Numbered from the stretch's first letter, positions 8,068 to 17,963 are shown. The stretch is 64,000 nt of DNA from Candidatus Bathyarchaeota archaeon (GCA_004376295.1 SOJZ01000012.1:1-64000); one strand, 5' to 3'. Notes: generated by a model from the sequence alone, not told the origin. Numbers and translations are program-made.

Positions 8068-9368
8068 CGTGAAGGCTTAAAGCGAAGGATAGCTGCAACA
8101 CCGCCAAAAGATTTCGTTAGCATCTCGCCCTCTTCAGTCTCAACAGATATGACCTCCACGTTTGCACCAGCTTGCTCTGCTAACTCAGCTAATTCATCGA
8201 CAAGGTCTTTACTGTCTTCTATGCTGAGATTTGGCGATTTGCATTTTGGACATGGCTGTTCAGCGAGATTCTGTTCATAGTTGAGGAGCGAACGTTCTTT
8301 TATCGTCTCTTGCTTGACGTAATCACACGCTGTACATTTCACGATAACTCGAACTAGCTTGAGAGCCTCGGACAAAAACAAGGTTTTCACGATCCCAGAC
8401 TCTAAGCATCGCCTCACCTCGCCCTCACCATATGTAGCTAAGCCAGTGTCATGCCCAACTTCATAAAGAAAACTCTGCACAACCCGTTTCTCTTCAATGT
8501 AACGAACACGCCGCATAATCTCTGGAGACCGCTCCACAACCTCCTCCACACCCTGCTCTCCCACATACGCAGTGTCGATAGTAGCGACAACCTTATCCTT
8601 CAACGTATAATGAAGGAAACCTCCTTTCTCAAAATCAAACTTTGTGAAGCCTGGGCCCCCAATAATCAACCCCTTCAAATCCTCTATGGGAAGAAAAGTG
8701 TCATTTGCGTGTTTTCCAGCACGTTTAAGATAGTCCTGCAGCTTAGCTTCCCTCTGTCGCTCAAACCTTCTCGCAGACTGACCTCCAGCTGCAAATTTTC
8801 CAGGCACACCTGAAGTGATTTCCTCAACGATTTCTAGATGCCTACCTCGAAGCGTGGCGAACGTAGCTGCACTTGCGTCAATGACCATGATTCCATAAGT
8901 TTCCCTCGCTTTCAAAAACTCCTGCAAATACTCAGTATGAAATCTAGAATCACAACGATAGAGGTTCACTTGAATGGGTTCAAGCGGAGGAATCACATAT
9001 GTCTCAATTCTTCCGCTTCCAGGACCGCCGTTTTGCGGTATAACCCCACAGAAGATGACCAAACCGTTTTCAGGCACCTTTTTGAACAGTTTCAGACGTT
9101 GAGTAACCTTAACGATGGCATCTTGAACATTTTTCCGCGTAGTGGTTGACTTAATGTTGGACGCGGTTCCATACTCCTGCTTAAGCATAGCAGCAACTTC
9201 GCTCAACTGACGACCAGGCGGCACATAGAGAGAGACAAGTTCAGTTCCTCTCCCCTCCTTTGAAGCCAGCGTATCCAGTGCCCTTTTTAACCGAAACCTT
9301 TCCAACGAAGTCCGTTTCTTCTTCAAGTTACCATTCCACGCATAAACCGTAAAGCCTACACCTAACAC
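8064..9368 (-). CDS. prf1: Peptide chain release factor aRF1
   Basis: This is the archaeal class I release factor, which recognises all three stop codons and triggers peptide release on the ribosome. Domain 1 has the NIKS stop-codon motif (about residue 93); domain 2 has the catalytic GGQ in AAGGQSARR (about 195). The C-terminal domain has a C-x2-C zinc-like pair (CTAC, then CPKC). The first 14 residues from ATG 9368 are unusual for the family; a TTG at about 9326 (LKKKRTSLERF) may be the true start. The length from there, about 420 residues, fits aRF1. Confidence 0.95.
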   Translation of the reverse strand: MLGVGFTVYAWNGNLKKKRTSLERFRLKRALDTLASKEGRGTELVSLYVPPGRQLSEVAAMLKQEYGTASNIKSTTTRKNVQDAIVKVTQRLKLFKKVPENGLVIFCGVIPQNGGPGSGRIETYVIPPLEPIQVNLYRCDSRFHTEYLQEFLKARETYGIMVIDASAATFATLRGRHLEIVEEITSGVPGKFAAGGQSARRFERQREAKLQDYLKRAGKHANDTFLPIEDLKGLIIGGPGFTKFDFEKGGFLHYTLKDKVVATIDTAYVGEQGVEEVVERSPEIMRRVRYIEEKRVVQSFLYEVGHDTGLATYGEGEVRRCLESGIVKTLFLSEALKLVRVIVKCTACDYVKQETIKERSLLNYEQNLAEQPCPKCKSPNLSIEDSKDLVDELAELAEQAGANVEVISVETEEGEMLTKSFGGVAAILRFKPSR

Positions 9369-9459
9369 AGTAGATAAGAGTTACCATTTCAGGCGTACTG
9401 GATCAAACTCTTCCTGAACCAAGCCCTAAAAGAGTTTGAATTAAAGAAAAAGGTGCAAA

Positions 9460-10560
9460 CTAGAGAGAAGTAAAGCTTTTCACAACCTCGCTGCTGAATC
9501 TCTTTACCAGTTCAATCGTCAACTTTATCGCGTTTTCAGTATCCTCAAGACTGAGCAAGCCAACGTGCGAATGAATATGTCGAGTCGGCACGCTGATCAC
9601 AGTGCTGGGGCAGCCGGCTCTACTGATGTGGATTTTGCCAGCGTCTGTGCCGCCCCTCGCCACCTGCGAAAGTTGGTATGGAATTTTCATCTCTTCAGCC
9701 GTCTTAATCACAAAGTCTTTCAATGGCTGATTCGGAATCATCGAAGCATCAAACGTCAAGATCGATGGGCCCTTTCCCATCTTGGCTGGCGCTTCAAACG
9801 TCTTAATCCCTGGCACATCTCCAGCTATATCAACCTCGATTATGATGGCCACGTCTGGATCAACCACGTGCGCAACTGTTATGGCACCTCGGGCTCCAAC
9901 TTCTTCTTGAACCGTTGCCGCACCGAAAACCGTGTTAGGATGTTTAATCTTGTTTTCTTTGAGCCTGCGGACAACTTCCATGGCAACGAATGCACCAATT
10001 CGATCGTCAAACGCTTTTCCCATTGCGATCTTTCCGTTCCTGATCAAGGAGAAAGGTGAACAGGGTATCACCGGATCGCCCATTCTGATGCCCATTTCCT
10101 CAGCTTCCTTCTTGCTCGAAGCCCCAACATCTATATACATAGACCTTTTTTCAACCACTTTTTTCAATTCTTCTGGAGAGAGTAAGTGAGGTGGTTTTGC
10201 AGCTATGACTCCTGGAACATCTCCTTTCTTAGTTCTTATAGTCACTCTTTGCGTTAGAAGCACTTGATCCCACCACCCTCCAAGCGGGTTAAATGTTAAG
10301 AATCCTGTCTTTTCATCTATCCCAGAAATGACGAAGCCGACTTCATCAATGTGACCTGCAAGCAACACTCGTGGTCGACCGGCGTCTCCACGATGCTTAA
10401 ATACAACAGAACCCAACTTGTCTGTGGTTATCTCATCTGCATAAGACTTCACATGTTCTTTAACGATTCTTGAAACCTCACGTTCGAAGCCTGTGGGTCC
10501 GAATGATTCGCAAAGTTCTTTCAACAGTTCGATTGCTTTTTTGTCAACCAAAATGATCAC
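9460..10560 (-). CDS. M42 family metallo-aminopeptidase
   Basis: This 366-residue protein belongs to the M42 family of tetrahedral aminopeptidases (TET, also annotated as endoglucanase M). The metal-site landmarks are AGHIDEVGF (His-Asp-Glu), FDDRIGA, VQEEVGARGA and the late GGTDAGKIH with VPTRHIHSHVG. The family uses two zinc or cobalt ions and forms 12-subunit tetrahedra that degrade peptides released by the proteasome. The reported start gives MIILVDKKAIELL; a TTG three codons in is an alternative. It is transcribed alone and divergent from the aldolase gene. Confidence 0.9.
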   Translation of the reverse strand: MIILVDKKAIELLKELCESFGPTGFEREVSRIVKEHVKSYADEITTDKLGSVVFKHRGDAGRPRVLLAGHIDEVGFVISGIDEKTGFLTFNPLGGWWDQVLLTQRVTIRTKKGDVPGVIAAKPPHLLSPEELKKVVEKRSMYIDVGASSKKEAEEMGIRMGDPVIPCSPFSLIRNGKIAMGKAFDDRIGAFVAMEVVRRLKENKIKHPNTVFGAATVQEEVGARGAITVAHVVDPDVAIIIEVDIAGDVPGIKTFEAPAKMGKGPSILTFDASMIPNQPLKDFVIKTAEEMKIPYQLSQVARGGTDAGKIHISRAGCPSTVISVPTRHIHSHVGLLSLEDTENAIKLTIELVKRFSSEVVKSFTSL

Positions 10561-10747
10561 CTACAACAACAGGTTGTTTTCACCTATATGATGTTAACAT
10601 TTACTCTTCTAATGAGTTTCTTTGCATCACTTATGCCTTTCGGAAATCCAGAAGCGCTAGCAGTCTGTGTTTCAGTAGTTACGTGGTCCTTGGATAACGT
10701 AAAATCCATTAATATCCTGTTAACCAAATACGTATTCAGATGGAAAC

Positions 10748-11668
10748 ATGCTCGTTACAAGCAAGAAGCTTCTATCCGCTGCTAAGGCTAAGGGTTACGC
10801 TGTCGGCGCCTTTAACATTCAAAACCTAGAAACTTTGTTAGCCATAGTTGAGGCCTCCACTGAAGAGCGGTCGCCCGTAATAGTTGCAGTAACTCCCAGC
10901 ACGATCAAGTATGCAGGCTTGGGATATTTAGCTGGAATGGTAAAGACTGCGGTGGAATCTGCTCCAGTGCCGATGTCCCTTCATCTAGACCATGGAAAAG
11001 ATATAGAAACTGTTTCAAAATGCATCGACGCCGGGTTTACTTCTGTTATGATTGACGGTTCTCACCTAAATTTTGAAGAAAATATTGCCTTAACAAAACG
11101 CGTTACACGTTTAGCTCATTCAAAAGGTATCTCTGTTGAAGGGGAGCTAGGAAGACTTGCTGGCGTAGAGGAAGCAACTGTGAAAGAAAAGGAAGCGGTA
11201 TTAACGGATCCTGAAGCAGCTAAAGAGTTTGTTGAACGAACAGGCGTGGATGCGCTTGCAGTTGCAATAGGCACATGTCACGGGGCCTACAAATTCAAAG
11301 GAGAGCCGAAACTTGACTTTGAAAGGCTGAAAGCTATAAGGAAAAAGGTTAAGGTTCTACTAGTTTTACATGGAGCATCCAGCATTCCATCATGGATAAT
11401 TGAAAAAGCCACAAAGTATGGAGCTGAATTAAGTGGGGCTAAGGGAATCCCAAACGAACATATCAAAGAGGCTATATCTTTAGGAATAACAAAGATAAAC
11501 ATCGACACCGATTTAAGGTTGGCTTTCACAGTTGCAATTCGAGAAATTTTGACCGGTTCGCCGAAAGAGTTTGATCCCAGAAAAATTTTAGGCCCGGCGA
11601 AAAAGGCTGTAAAAGAGGTTATCAAAGGTAAGATGCGTTTATTTGGAAGTTCAACTAAAGCCTTTTAG
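10748..11668 (+). CDS. fba: Class II fructose-bisphosphate aldolase
   Basis: This 306-residue protein cleaves fructose 1,6-bisphosphate to two triose phosphates or runs the reverse reaction in gluconeogenesis. The class II metal ligands are visible in SLHLDHGKD, GTCHGAYKF and LVLHGASS, together with GAFNIQN near the start. This zinc aldolase is the bacterial type; many archaea use class I or the bifunctional FBP aldolase/phosphatase instead. It ends 15 bp before a phosphofructokinase gene on the same strand, so the two form a glycolytic operon. Confidence 0.9.
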   Translation: MLVTSKKLLSAAKAKGYAVGAFNIQNLETLLAIVEASTEERSPVIVAVTPSTIKYAGLGYLAGMVKTAVESAPVPMSLHLDHGKDIETVSKCIDAGFTSVMIDGSHLNFEENIALTKRVTRLAHSKGISVEGELGRLAGVEEATVKEKEAVLTDPEAAKEFVERTGVDALAVAIGTCHGAYKFKGEPKLDFERLKAIRKKVKVLLVLHGASSIPSWIIEKATKYGAELSGAKGIPNEHIKEAISLGITKINIDTDLRLAFTVAIREILTGSPKEFDPRKILGPAKKAVKEVIKGKMRLFGSSTKAF

Positions 11669-11683
11669 AAGTGAAGAAAAAGA

Positions 11684-12712
11684 ATGAAAGTTGCAGTCTT
11701 AAGCGGAGGAGGAGATGCTCCGGGAATTAACGCCGTGATCAGGGCTGTTGTGAAGAAAGGAATTGAATCTTATGAGTATAAGATGGTCGGCGTTAGAAAC
11801 GGATGGCAAGGACTAGTCGAAAACGAATTTATCACGTTGAATCTAGACGAAATTTCGGGCATACTTCCCCGTGGAGGCTCCATCCTTGGAACTTCGAGAA
11901 CTAACCCCTTCAAGCACAAAAACGGAGCGCAGAAAATTCTAGGAAATGCTAAGGAAAATGGCCTTAGCGCAGTAGTTGTTATTGGAGGAGAAGACACCCT
12001 AGGAGTGGCTTACAAGCTTTATGAAATGGGGCTTCCATGCGTTGGAGTGCCCAAAACAATTGACAACGATCTGCTTGGCACCGATTACACTTTCGGCTTT
12101 AACACAGCAGTTTCCATAGCCACCGACACGCTTGATAGGCTTCACACCACAGCAGAGTCACATCAGAGAGTTATAATTCTTGAAGTGATGGGCAGATATA
12201 CCGGCTGGATTGCGTTAGAGGCTGGACTAGCTGGAGGAGCCGACGCTATTTTGATTCCAGAAAAACCGTTCGATCTCAACGAAGTTTGTAATCTTATTAA
12301 GCAGAGACAAAGTCGCGGCAAAAACTTCAGCGTTATCGTCGTTGCTGAAGGAGCGAAATCCAAAGAAGGCAAAGAGATACTCTACAGCGACAGCACAGAC
12401 GAGTTTGGCCATGTTAGGTTCGGCGGCGTAGGCTACTATCTTGGCAAAGAAATTGAAAAGTGCATAGACACTGAAACAAGGGTTGTGGTTCTCGGCCACC
12501 TTCAACGAGGCGGTTCTCCAACAGCCTTTGACAGGATTTTGGCCACAAGATTCGGAATCGCCGCCATAGACCTTGTCCACCAAGGCCAGTTTGGACGTAT
12601 TGTTGCCATACAAGGAAATAAGATTGTTTCTGTTCCGTTAAAAGACGTTGTCGGTAAGCGAAAGACCGTTGATTTGAAGCTTTATGAAACAGCAAGCGTC
12701 TTTTTTGGTTAG
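11684..12712 (+). CDS. pfp: 6-phosphofructokinase, PPi-type signature
   Basis: This 342-residue PfkA-family enzyme phosphorylates fructose 6-phosphate. Landmarks are GGGDAPGINAV, PKTIDNDL, TDYTFGFNTA, EVMGRYTGW and GHLQRGGSPT. At the donor-selectivity positions (E. coli Gly104 and Gly124) it has Asp in IGGEDT and Lys in VPKTIDND. In this family these residues block ATP and favour pyrophosphate, so a PPi-dependent, reversible enzyme is predicted; related group III enzymes can be ATP-dependent, so this is inference. It follows the aldolase by 15 bp and its end overlaps convergent galT by 4 bp. Confidence 0.85.
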   Translation: MKVAVLSGGGDAPGINAVIRAVVKKGIESYEYKMVGVRNGWQGLVENEFITLNLDEISGILPRGGSILGTSRTNPFKHKNGAQKILGNAKENGLSAVVVIGGEDTLGVAYKLYEMGLPCVGVPKTIDNDLLGTDYTFGFNTAVSIATDTLDRLHTTAESHQRVIILEVMGRYTGWIALEAGLAGGADAILIPEKPFDLNEVCNLIKQRQSRGKNFSVIVVAEGAKSKEGKEILYSDSTDEFGHVRFGGVGYYLGKEIEKCIDTETRVVVLGHLQRGGSPTAFDRILATRFGIAAIDLVHQGQFGRIVAIQGNKIVSVPLKDVVGKRKTVDLKLYETASVFFG

Positions 12713-13731
12713 ATGCGTGGAAGCGATTCTCTCAGACTCTGCGCAGCCACTTCCGGCGGCGTAACGTTTATGAACATACCCGTACTGTTCTCGAAACCAG
12801 CTTGAATCGACAATTTAGGGTAAACTTCAAGATGCCAGTGAAAACATTCATGTTGCCCATGAGTTGGAGCTATGTGGAATCCATAGGAGTATGGCGGGTC
12901 ATTCAGGATCGTTGTGAGACTGCTAAAACACATTCTAAGAGCACGAGAAAAGTCTCTCTTCCCTCTTTCATCCAGTTGCAACAACGTGTGCTGATGCTTT
13001 TTGGGAAGAAGCCAAAACTCAAATGGATAGACGCTTGCCCATGGAGCAAATGCGATGAAACTTTGGTTTTCAAAAATAAATCTGGGACTACCGCGCTCTG
13101 CCTCGATCATTTCACAGTAAGGACAGGCATCCTTTTTTTCCAACCAGCTCCTACAAGCAGCGAGTTCATCTAAAATTCGCTCAGGAACCATCGGAGTTGC
13201 GATTATTTGACTGTGAGCATGAGAAAGTGAAGCCCCAGCCTCTTTTCCATGATTTCTAAAAATGGAAACGTATTCCCACCTTGAAAGACTCTTCAACCTA
13301 TCCAAGTAAGCTTGCACCACCAACTCGATTTGTTCAAGTCTAGCACTGCTCGGATGCTCATCATGATCAGGCGACTCTATTAAGACTTCATGCGTTCCAA
13401 CACCGTCCCTTCTTCTATGAAGATCATCTTCAACTAAAGAAATGGAGTTACGAGGACTAAGAGCTGGATACAGATTTGGAATGCACCTTACAAGCCAATT
13501 TTTAACTCTTCTTCCGTCTGAGTCTTTCTCCCTTTTTATGCCTCCATCAGAGGGAAGGTAAAGAAGAAATGCGGGCGGTGTCTTTCTCTCATTTCCCGGA
13601 CAAAAAGGGCATGCTTTCGTCTCTGTTCCTTCAGATGGCTTGCTCGAATAATCTGTTGGGCGTTTCGCTCTTTCAGAGGCTATGATTACCCAGCGGTCTA
13701 GGATGTAGTCTTTTCGGATTTCGTTCGGCAT
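12709..13731 (-). CDS. galT: Galactose-1-phosphate uridylyltransferase
   Basis: This 340-residue HIT-superfamily enzyme exchanges UMP between UDP-glucose and galactose 1-phosphate (Leloir pathway), or it may act as an ADP-glucose or UDP-sugar transferase. The active-site triad is SHAHSQI (His-x-His-x-Gln, about residue 162). Zinc ligands are CPFC near the N-terminus and a second CPYC pair. The second half carries the FHWHLEVYP repeat of the HIT fold. It is convergent with the phosphofructokinase gene. Confidence 0.85.
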   Translation of the reverse strand: MPNEIRKDYILDRWVIIASERAKRPTDYSSKPSEGTETKACPFCPGNERKTPPAFLLYLPSDGGIKREKDSDGRRVKNWLVRCIPNLYPALSPRNSISLVEDDLHRRRDGVGTHEVLIESPDHDEHPSSARLEQIELVVQAYLDRLKSLSRWEYVSIFRNHGKEAGASLSHAHSQIIATPMVPERILDELAACRSWLEKKDACPYCEMIEAERGSPRFIFENQSFIAFAPWASVYPFEFWLLPKKHQHTLLQLDERGKRDFSRALRMCFSSLTTILNDPPYSYGFHIAPTHGQHECFHWHLEVYPKLSIQAGFENSTGMFINVTPPEVAAQSLRESLPRI

Positions 13732-13818
13732 CTTTTTCTCCGTCTAACTATATTTTAACTGTTAATATATCAAATACTCTGTATAGGAAGTTCTCAACGT
13801 AAAGTGGAGGCGTAACTC

Positions 13819-15102
13819 GTGAAGTTGATCTACGTAGTCATAGACGGTATAGGCGACTTGCCAATTGAGGAATTAGGAAACAAGACTCCGCTTGAGGCTG
13901 CTGGAACGCTTAACATGGACTTTCTTGCAAAAAAAGGAAAAACAGGAATGATGTACACCGTTGGAAAGGGAATAGCTCCTGAAAGCGACGTAGCCGTTAT
14001 CTCCATTCTAGGATACGACCCCTTCAAATACTCTACAGGTAGAGGGATTTTAGAGGCGTTTGGTGCAGACATGGTTGTGAAGGACGGCGACCTCGCCTTA
14101 AGATGCAACTTTGCAACATTAGGTAGTGAAAACAAGATTATTGATCGAAGAGTGGGAAGAGATTTAACCACCGAAGAAGCTGGGGCGCTAAGTAAAGCTA
14201 TAAATAAGAAAGTAAGGTTGGAGTCGCATCCAGTAGATTTTGAATTTAAAAATACAATAGGCCATCGAGGAGTTTTGGTCATACGAGAAAAAAAGAGAAC
14301 CCTATCAAGCAAAATTACAAACACCGACCCAGCCTACTCCAGAATGGAGAAGCTTGGCGTGGCAGAAACTACGGTTGAAATGATACTTAGAAGATGCGAA
14401 CCAATGGACAAAACCGATGAAGCTAAGATATCTGCAGAACTTGTAAATGAATTCGTCCAGAAAAGTCATGACGTTTTAGATGAACATGAGATAAACAAAA
14501 GGCGTGTTGCTGAAGGAAGGTTGAAGGCAAATGTTATACTTACGAGGGATGCAGGTCATTGTTTGCCGAATTTCTTCAACATTAATGAAAAGTATGGCGT
14601 CAATTTCGTTTCTCTTGTCGACATGCCTGTAGAAAGAGGAATATCCAAACTAACAGGTATGCACCTCGTTGACCTTCCACCCCCGTCTCACGACCTCAAA
14701 AAGGACTGCATACTAAGAGTAAAGAAACTACTTCATCTGTTACCCGCCTATGATTGCTTTTACATACACATCAAAGGCCCAGATGAACCAGGTCATGATG
14801 GAAACTTCAGGCTCAAAACTCAACTCATCGCCACGGTTGACAAATACTTTTTTGGAAATTTACTAAAAGAAATAAAACTAGAAGACCACGTTATCTGCGT
14901 TACAACGGATCATTCAACTCCATGCAAACTAAAAGCCCACAGCGACGATTCTGTTCCAATAGTCATATCAGGCAACAAAATTAAAAAGGATAACGTCTAC
15001 AAATTCTGTGAAAAAGAATGCAAAAAAGGAAACCTAGGTGTCTTAAAGCACGGCACCGAACTCATGCCAAAGCTCATTGACTTACTCAAAACGCAAATCT
15101 AA
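13819..15102 (+). CDS. apgM: 2,3-bisphosphoglycerate-independent phosphoglycerate mutase
   Basis: This 427-residue archaeal-type cofactor-independent mutase of the alkaline phosphatase superfamily interconverts 3- and 2-phosphoglycerate. It starts with GTG at 13819, with a GGAGG site about 9 bases upstream. Landmarks are the metal site in VIDGIGDLP, the nucleophile region APESDVAVIS, IKGPDEPGHDG and CVTTDHSTPCKLKAHS near the C-terminus. It stands close to the aldolase, phosphofructokinase and galT genes, giving a small carbohydrate cluster. Confidence 0.92.
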   Translation: MKLIYVVIDGIGDLPIEELGNKTPLEAAGTLNMDFLAKKGKTGMMYTVGKGIAPESDVAVISILGYDPFKYSTGRGILEAFGADMVVKDGDLALRCNFATLGSENKIIDRRVGRDLTTEEAGALSKAINKKVRLESHPVDFEFKNTIGHRGVLVIREKKRTLSSKITNTDPAYSRMEKLGVAETTVEMILRRCEPMDKTDEAKISAELVNEFVQKSHDVLDEHEINKRRVAEGRLKANVILTRDAGHCLPNFFNINEKYGVNFVSLVDMPVERGISKLTGMHLVDLPPPSHDLKKDCILRVKKLLHLLPAYDCFYIHIKGPDEPGHDGNFRLKTQLIATVDKYFFGNLLKEIKLEDHVICVTTDHSTPCKLKAHSDDSVPIVISGNKIKKDNVYKFCEKECKKGNLGVLKHGTELMPKLIDLLKTQI

Positions 15103-15155
15103 GAAGAAAATAACACACTATTCACGTTGAAAACGCTTATTCTAACTCGCTACAA

Positions 15156-15962
15156 TCATGAGAGTGATTTGTAGAGATATCTTGCTCCTAACGAAGTCAG
15201 CCAGCCGCTTATAACAAAGACTGTGGCTGGAAAAAATCCAACGTTAAAATTTATTAAAATGGTCTCGAATAACAGGAAGACGACGGCTATGGTGGTGACA
15301 GATACGAGACCAAATTTCTTTCCATATTTTTGCATGGTTTGAATGCTAAGAAGCCCTGAGAGAAATATGTCGCCTAACCCAAGCATTATATAGCCTTCAG
15401 ATGGAAAAGTTGGCACGATGATCATTACAGGTAGCTGTAACGCAATCATTCTCTCACTCGACTCCACCATAAACCCTGTGATTAGAACCTGAACTATATC
15501 CATAAGAGTTAGAAGGACAACGAAGAGGGTAGTGGTTTTCCATGAGAACAACCCTCCCATGTAGACTGAGATGCATATAGCGAAGATTATTGCGAAGACG
15601 TTTAACAGATATGCCTCCCACACGTATGTATCTCTATACAAAACGTACAGGGCGATGAACAAGGCTGGAGTTAGGACTGCCAAGTACCATTTTGGCACAA
15701 CCAAATACGTAAACAGGAACAAGATCATAGAATAGGCATACAAGAACAAAACCATTATAGCCATATCCGGAATTTGTATAATTGTCCATCCGAGAACAGT
15801 TATCATGGCGCCCATTGCTACTACTAACAGAACCGTGTGTCGGGTCGTGAATTCCTTTCCACCCAGAAGAGATTTGACTTTTCCTCCAAATTTGGTGTAG
15901 AAAAATAGTACAGCCGCCGTGATCAGAAAGAGGGCTAGCGGGAGTGAAACATCGAATCTCAT
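15156..15962 (-). CDS. Presenilin/signal-peptide-peptidase-like intramembrane aspartyl protease
   Basis: This 268-residue protein has about nine hydrophobic segments. It carries the family's two catalytic aspartates in membrane helices: LTLMDIVQV (position of the YD motif, tyrosine replaced by methionine) and LGLGDIFLS (GxGD motif), followed by the PAL-like PAT in the last helix. Archaeal presenilin homologues cleave membrane-spanning peptides inside the bilayer. It is divergent from a rhomboid protease, with about 64 bp between the starts. Confidence 0.8.
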   Translation of the reverse strand: MRFDVSLPLALFLITAAVLFFYTKFGGKVKSLLGGKEFTTRHTVLLVVAMGAMITVLGWTIIQIPDMAIMVLFLYAYSMILFLFTYLVVPKWYLAVLTPALFIALYVLYRDTYVWEAYLLNVFAIIFAICISVYMGGLFSWKTTTLFVVLLTLMDIVQVLITGFMVESSERMIALQLPVMIIVPTFPSEGYIMLGLGDIFLSGLLSIQTMQKYGKKFGLVSVTTIAVVFLLFETILINFNVGFFPATVFVISGWLTSLGARYLYKSLS

Positions 15963-16026
15963 ACCCCTGCTTAATGCCTAACTGGTTAAAATTGTTTTGC
16001 GGCGCTTTGAAGAAGTCTGACACGAT

Positions 16027-16641
16027 ATGCGTATATATGTTCGTGAGCACTCGTATGAAATAAGACTAGGTGAATGGTCCTTGTTCAAACTTACGCCTTC
16101 TAACACCTTGATTATTGCAAACGTGTTGGTTTATGCCTACACAGCAGTTGTTAGTGGCAACCCTTTTACCATAAACGAAGATGTGCTTCTGTGGTTAGGT
16201 CAAGACAATGCTTTCGTTATGAGCGGTGGTTATTGGCAGCTTTTCACGTCCATGTTTGTTCACATCAACTTGCTTCATCTTTTTGGCAACATGGTTTTCC
16301 TTCTCATCTTTGGCATCAGAGCTGAGGACCTCTTCAGGACAGAAGAGTTCTTCGCAATCTATCTTGCATCTGGACTACTTGGCAACTTGTTAACTTTGTT
16401 AATGTCTCCCTTCATAGTTTCTGCTGGTGCTTCAGGAGCGATATTCGGAATCTTCGGCGCAGTCGTGATCTACCTAAGAAAAACATTCGGTGAATCAATC
16501 ATAGGAGCATTGATCTTTTCATTCTTTCTTTTGGTGTTGAGCATGTCAGCTGGTGTCAACATAATCGCGCATTTCGGTGGACTCGTGGCAGGGTTAATTA
16601 TCGGATACACTTTAGCGAAAACTCACAAAATTACTCTATGA
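16027..16641 (+). CDS. Rhomboid intramembrane serine protease
   Basis: This 204-residue protein has six membrane segments and the rhomboid core. HINLLHLFGNM lies in the second helix, the nucleophile serine is in AGASGAIFG, and the general-base histidine is in IIAHFGGLVAG. Rhomboids cut membrane proteins near the outer face of the membrane. It starts 64 bp from the divergent presenilin-like gene, so the two intramembrane proteases could share regulation. The substrates are unknown. Confidence 0.88.
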   Translation: MRIYVREHSYEIRLGEWSLFKLTPSNTLIIANVLVYAYTAVVSGNPFTINEDVLLWLGQDNAFVMSGGYWQLFTSMFVHINLLHLFGNMVFLLIFGIRAEDLFRTEEFFAIYLASGLLGNLLTLLMSPFIVSAGASGAIFGIFGAVVIYLRKTFGESIIGALIFSFFLLVLSMSAGVNIIAHFGGLVAGLIIGYTLAKTHKITL

Positions 16642-16661
16642 AACAACAAATGAATTCCAAG

Positions 16662-17963
16662 CTATTTTTTCAGTTTCCTTAACCTCAGCTTTCTAAACTT
16701 TAGTTTTGCTGTCAAGATTTTCTCAGTGCCAAACAGCCTCGCCGCAATATAGAGCACTACGATGGTAAAGATTGATACGTAAACGATGCCTATGACAGCG
16801 GTTAGGTAATCTCCGGTGAAAGCTACCTTAGACGCCAACATCGGATGCGTGAACGGTATCGCAAGCAGAACAATCATCAGAGGAAACGGCAAGGCGTAGA
16901 CATCAGTGAACATCATAATAATCATTGGAAAGATAAGCAACATGGACAGAGGTCCCACTAATGCTTGGGCGCCTCTCACATCTTCAGCGAAAATGGATAT
17001 TGAAATTGCTAACGCTAACGCTGAAAGCAGCGACACGAAAAGCGAAACCCCGAGTAGTAAGTATGATATCGGTGTTGGCGCCAACCCTATTGTTGCAAGG
17101 TCCACACCGATTTCGGTTGGCATCATCCCCATGAAAGAACTCATATAATAATTGAAGCCTACAATGTAAGCTGCCGCACCAATAACTGCAACAACAATAG
17201 AACCCGTCAATTTTCCAGCCAGAATTGTGAACCTGTTGATAGGCAAGGTCAATAGAGTTTCTAAAGTCTTTTCCTCTTTCTCCGACGCAACAGACGTAGC
17301 TGCAAGCTGCATCGCAAAAATAAGCAACATCATTATACCAACAGGCATCCCAGTGGACTGCAACGTCATCAACCCGAAAAGAACACCTGGGTTTACATTA
17401 ACCGGTTTCCCTTTAATTATTGACTTTTCAGACATCTCTACAGGATCCAAAACAGTTTCTCGGGTTTCAGGAAATTTTTCACCAACTTTTTGAACAACCA
17501 GACTTTCTTCGAATGTCTCAAATAGAGCACTTATCATCGAGGAACTAGTAGACTCGACTATGCCCCCGCCCCTAAACACCGTGTAAACATCTAGTTCTGC
17601 CTTTAAACCCTCCGTGATGTTGTTGCTGAAACCAGAAGGTATGACTACAAGCCCTATAAGGTTTGATTGCTGAACGTAGTTAACCGCTTCAGTGAAATTC
17701 AAATCATCAACCTCAACAATTGTAACGTTCAGAGTTATCAAGAAGTTCGTGAGGTTTTCAGCAACAGGGCCTTTATCAAGGTCCATTACTGCGATTGAAA
17801 TGCTTCTCATGCTTTCTTCCGCTGTCTCCATTGAAGTTTGAATCGCGAATCCCATTAATGGAAACATTATTAGTGGGACAATTATCATGCCTAAGAGGAT
17901 TTTCGGGTCTCTAACTAACTCCTTAACTTCCTTCACAATGATGTTGAACAAACCCTTAAACAA
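16662..17963 (-). CDS. ABC-2 type transporter permease (NatB-like)
   Basis: This is a membrane permease of the NatB/YhaP type: one N-terminal helix (IIVPLIMFPLMGFAI), a large extracellular domain (about residues 50-190) and five or six helices at the C-terminus including LATTSVASEKEEKTLETLL-like sequence. It works with the ATPase encoded just upstream, exporting sodium, drugs or other solutes. The longest frame begins at 18011, deep inside the ATPase gene; I prefer a TTG at 17963 preceded by GGTGG and overlapping the ATPase stop. Confidence 0.85.
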   Translation of the reverse strand: MFKGLFNIIVKEVKELVRDPKILLGMIIVPLIMFPLMGFAIQTSMETAEESMRSISIAVMDLDKGPVAENLTNFLITLNVTIVEVDDLNFTEAVNYVQQSNLIGLVVIPSGFSNNITEGLKAELDVYTVFRGGGIVESTSSSMISALFETFEESLVVQKVGEKFPETRETVLDPVEMSEKSIIKGKPVNVNPGVLFGLMTLQSTGMPVGIMMLLIFAMQLAATSVASEKEEKTLETLLTLPINRFTILAGKLTGSIVVAVIGAAAYIVGFNYYMSSFMGMMPTEIGVDLATIGLAPTPISYLLLGVSLFVSLLSALALAISISIFAEDVRGAQALVGPLSMLLIFPMIIMMFTDVYALPFPLMIVLLAIPFTHPMLASKVAFTGDYLTAVIGIVYVSIFTIVVLYIAARLFGTEKILTAKLKFRKLRLRKLKK

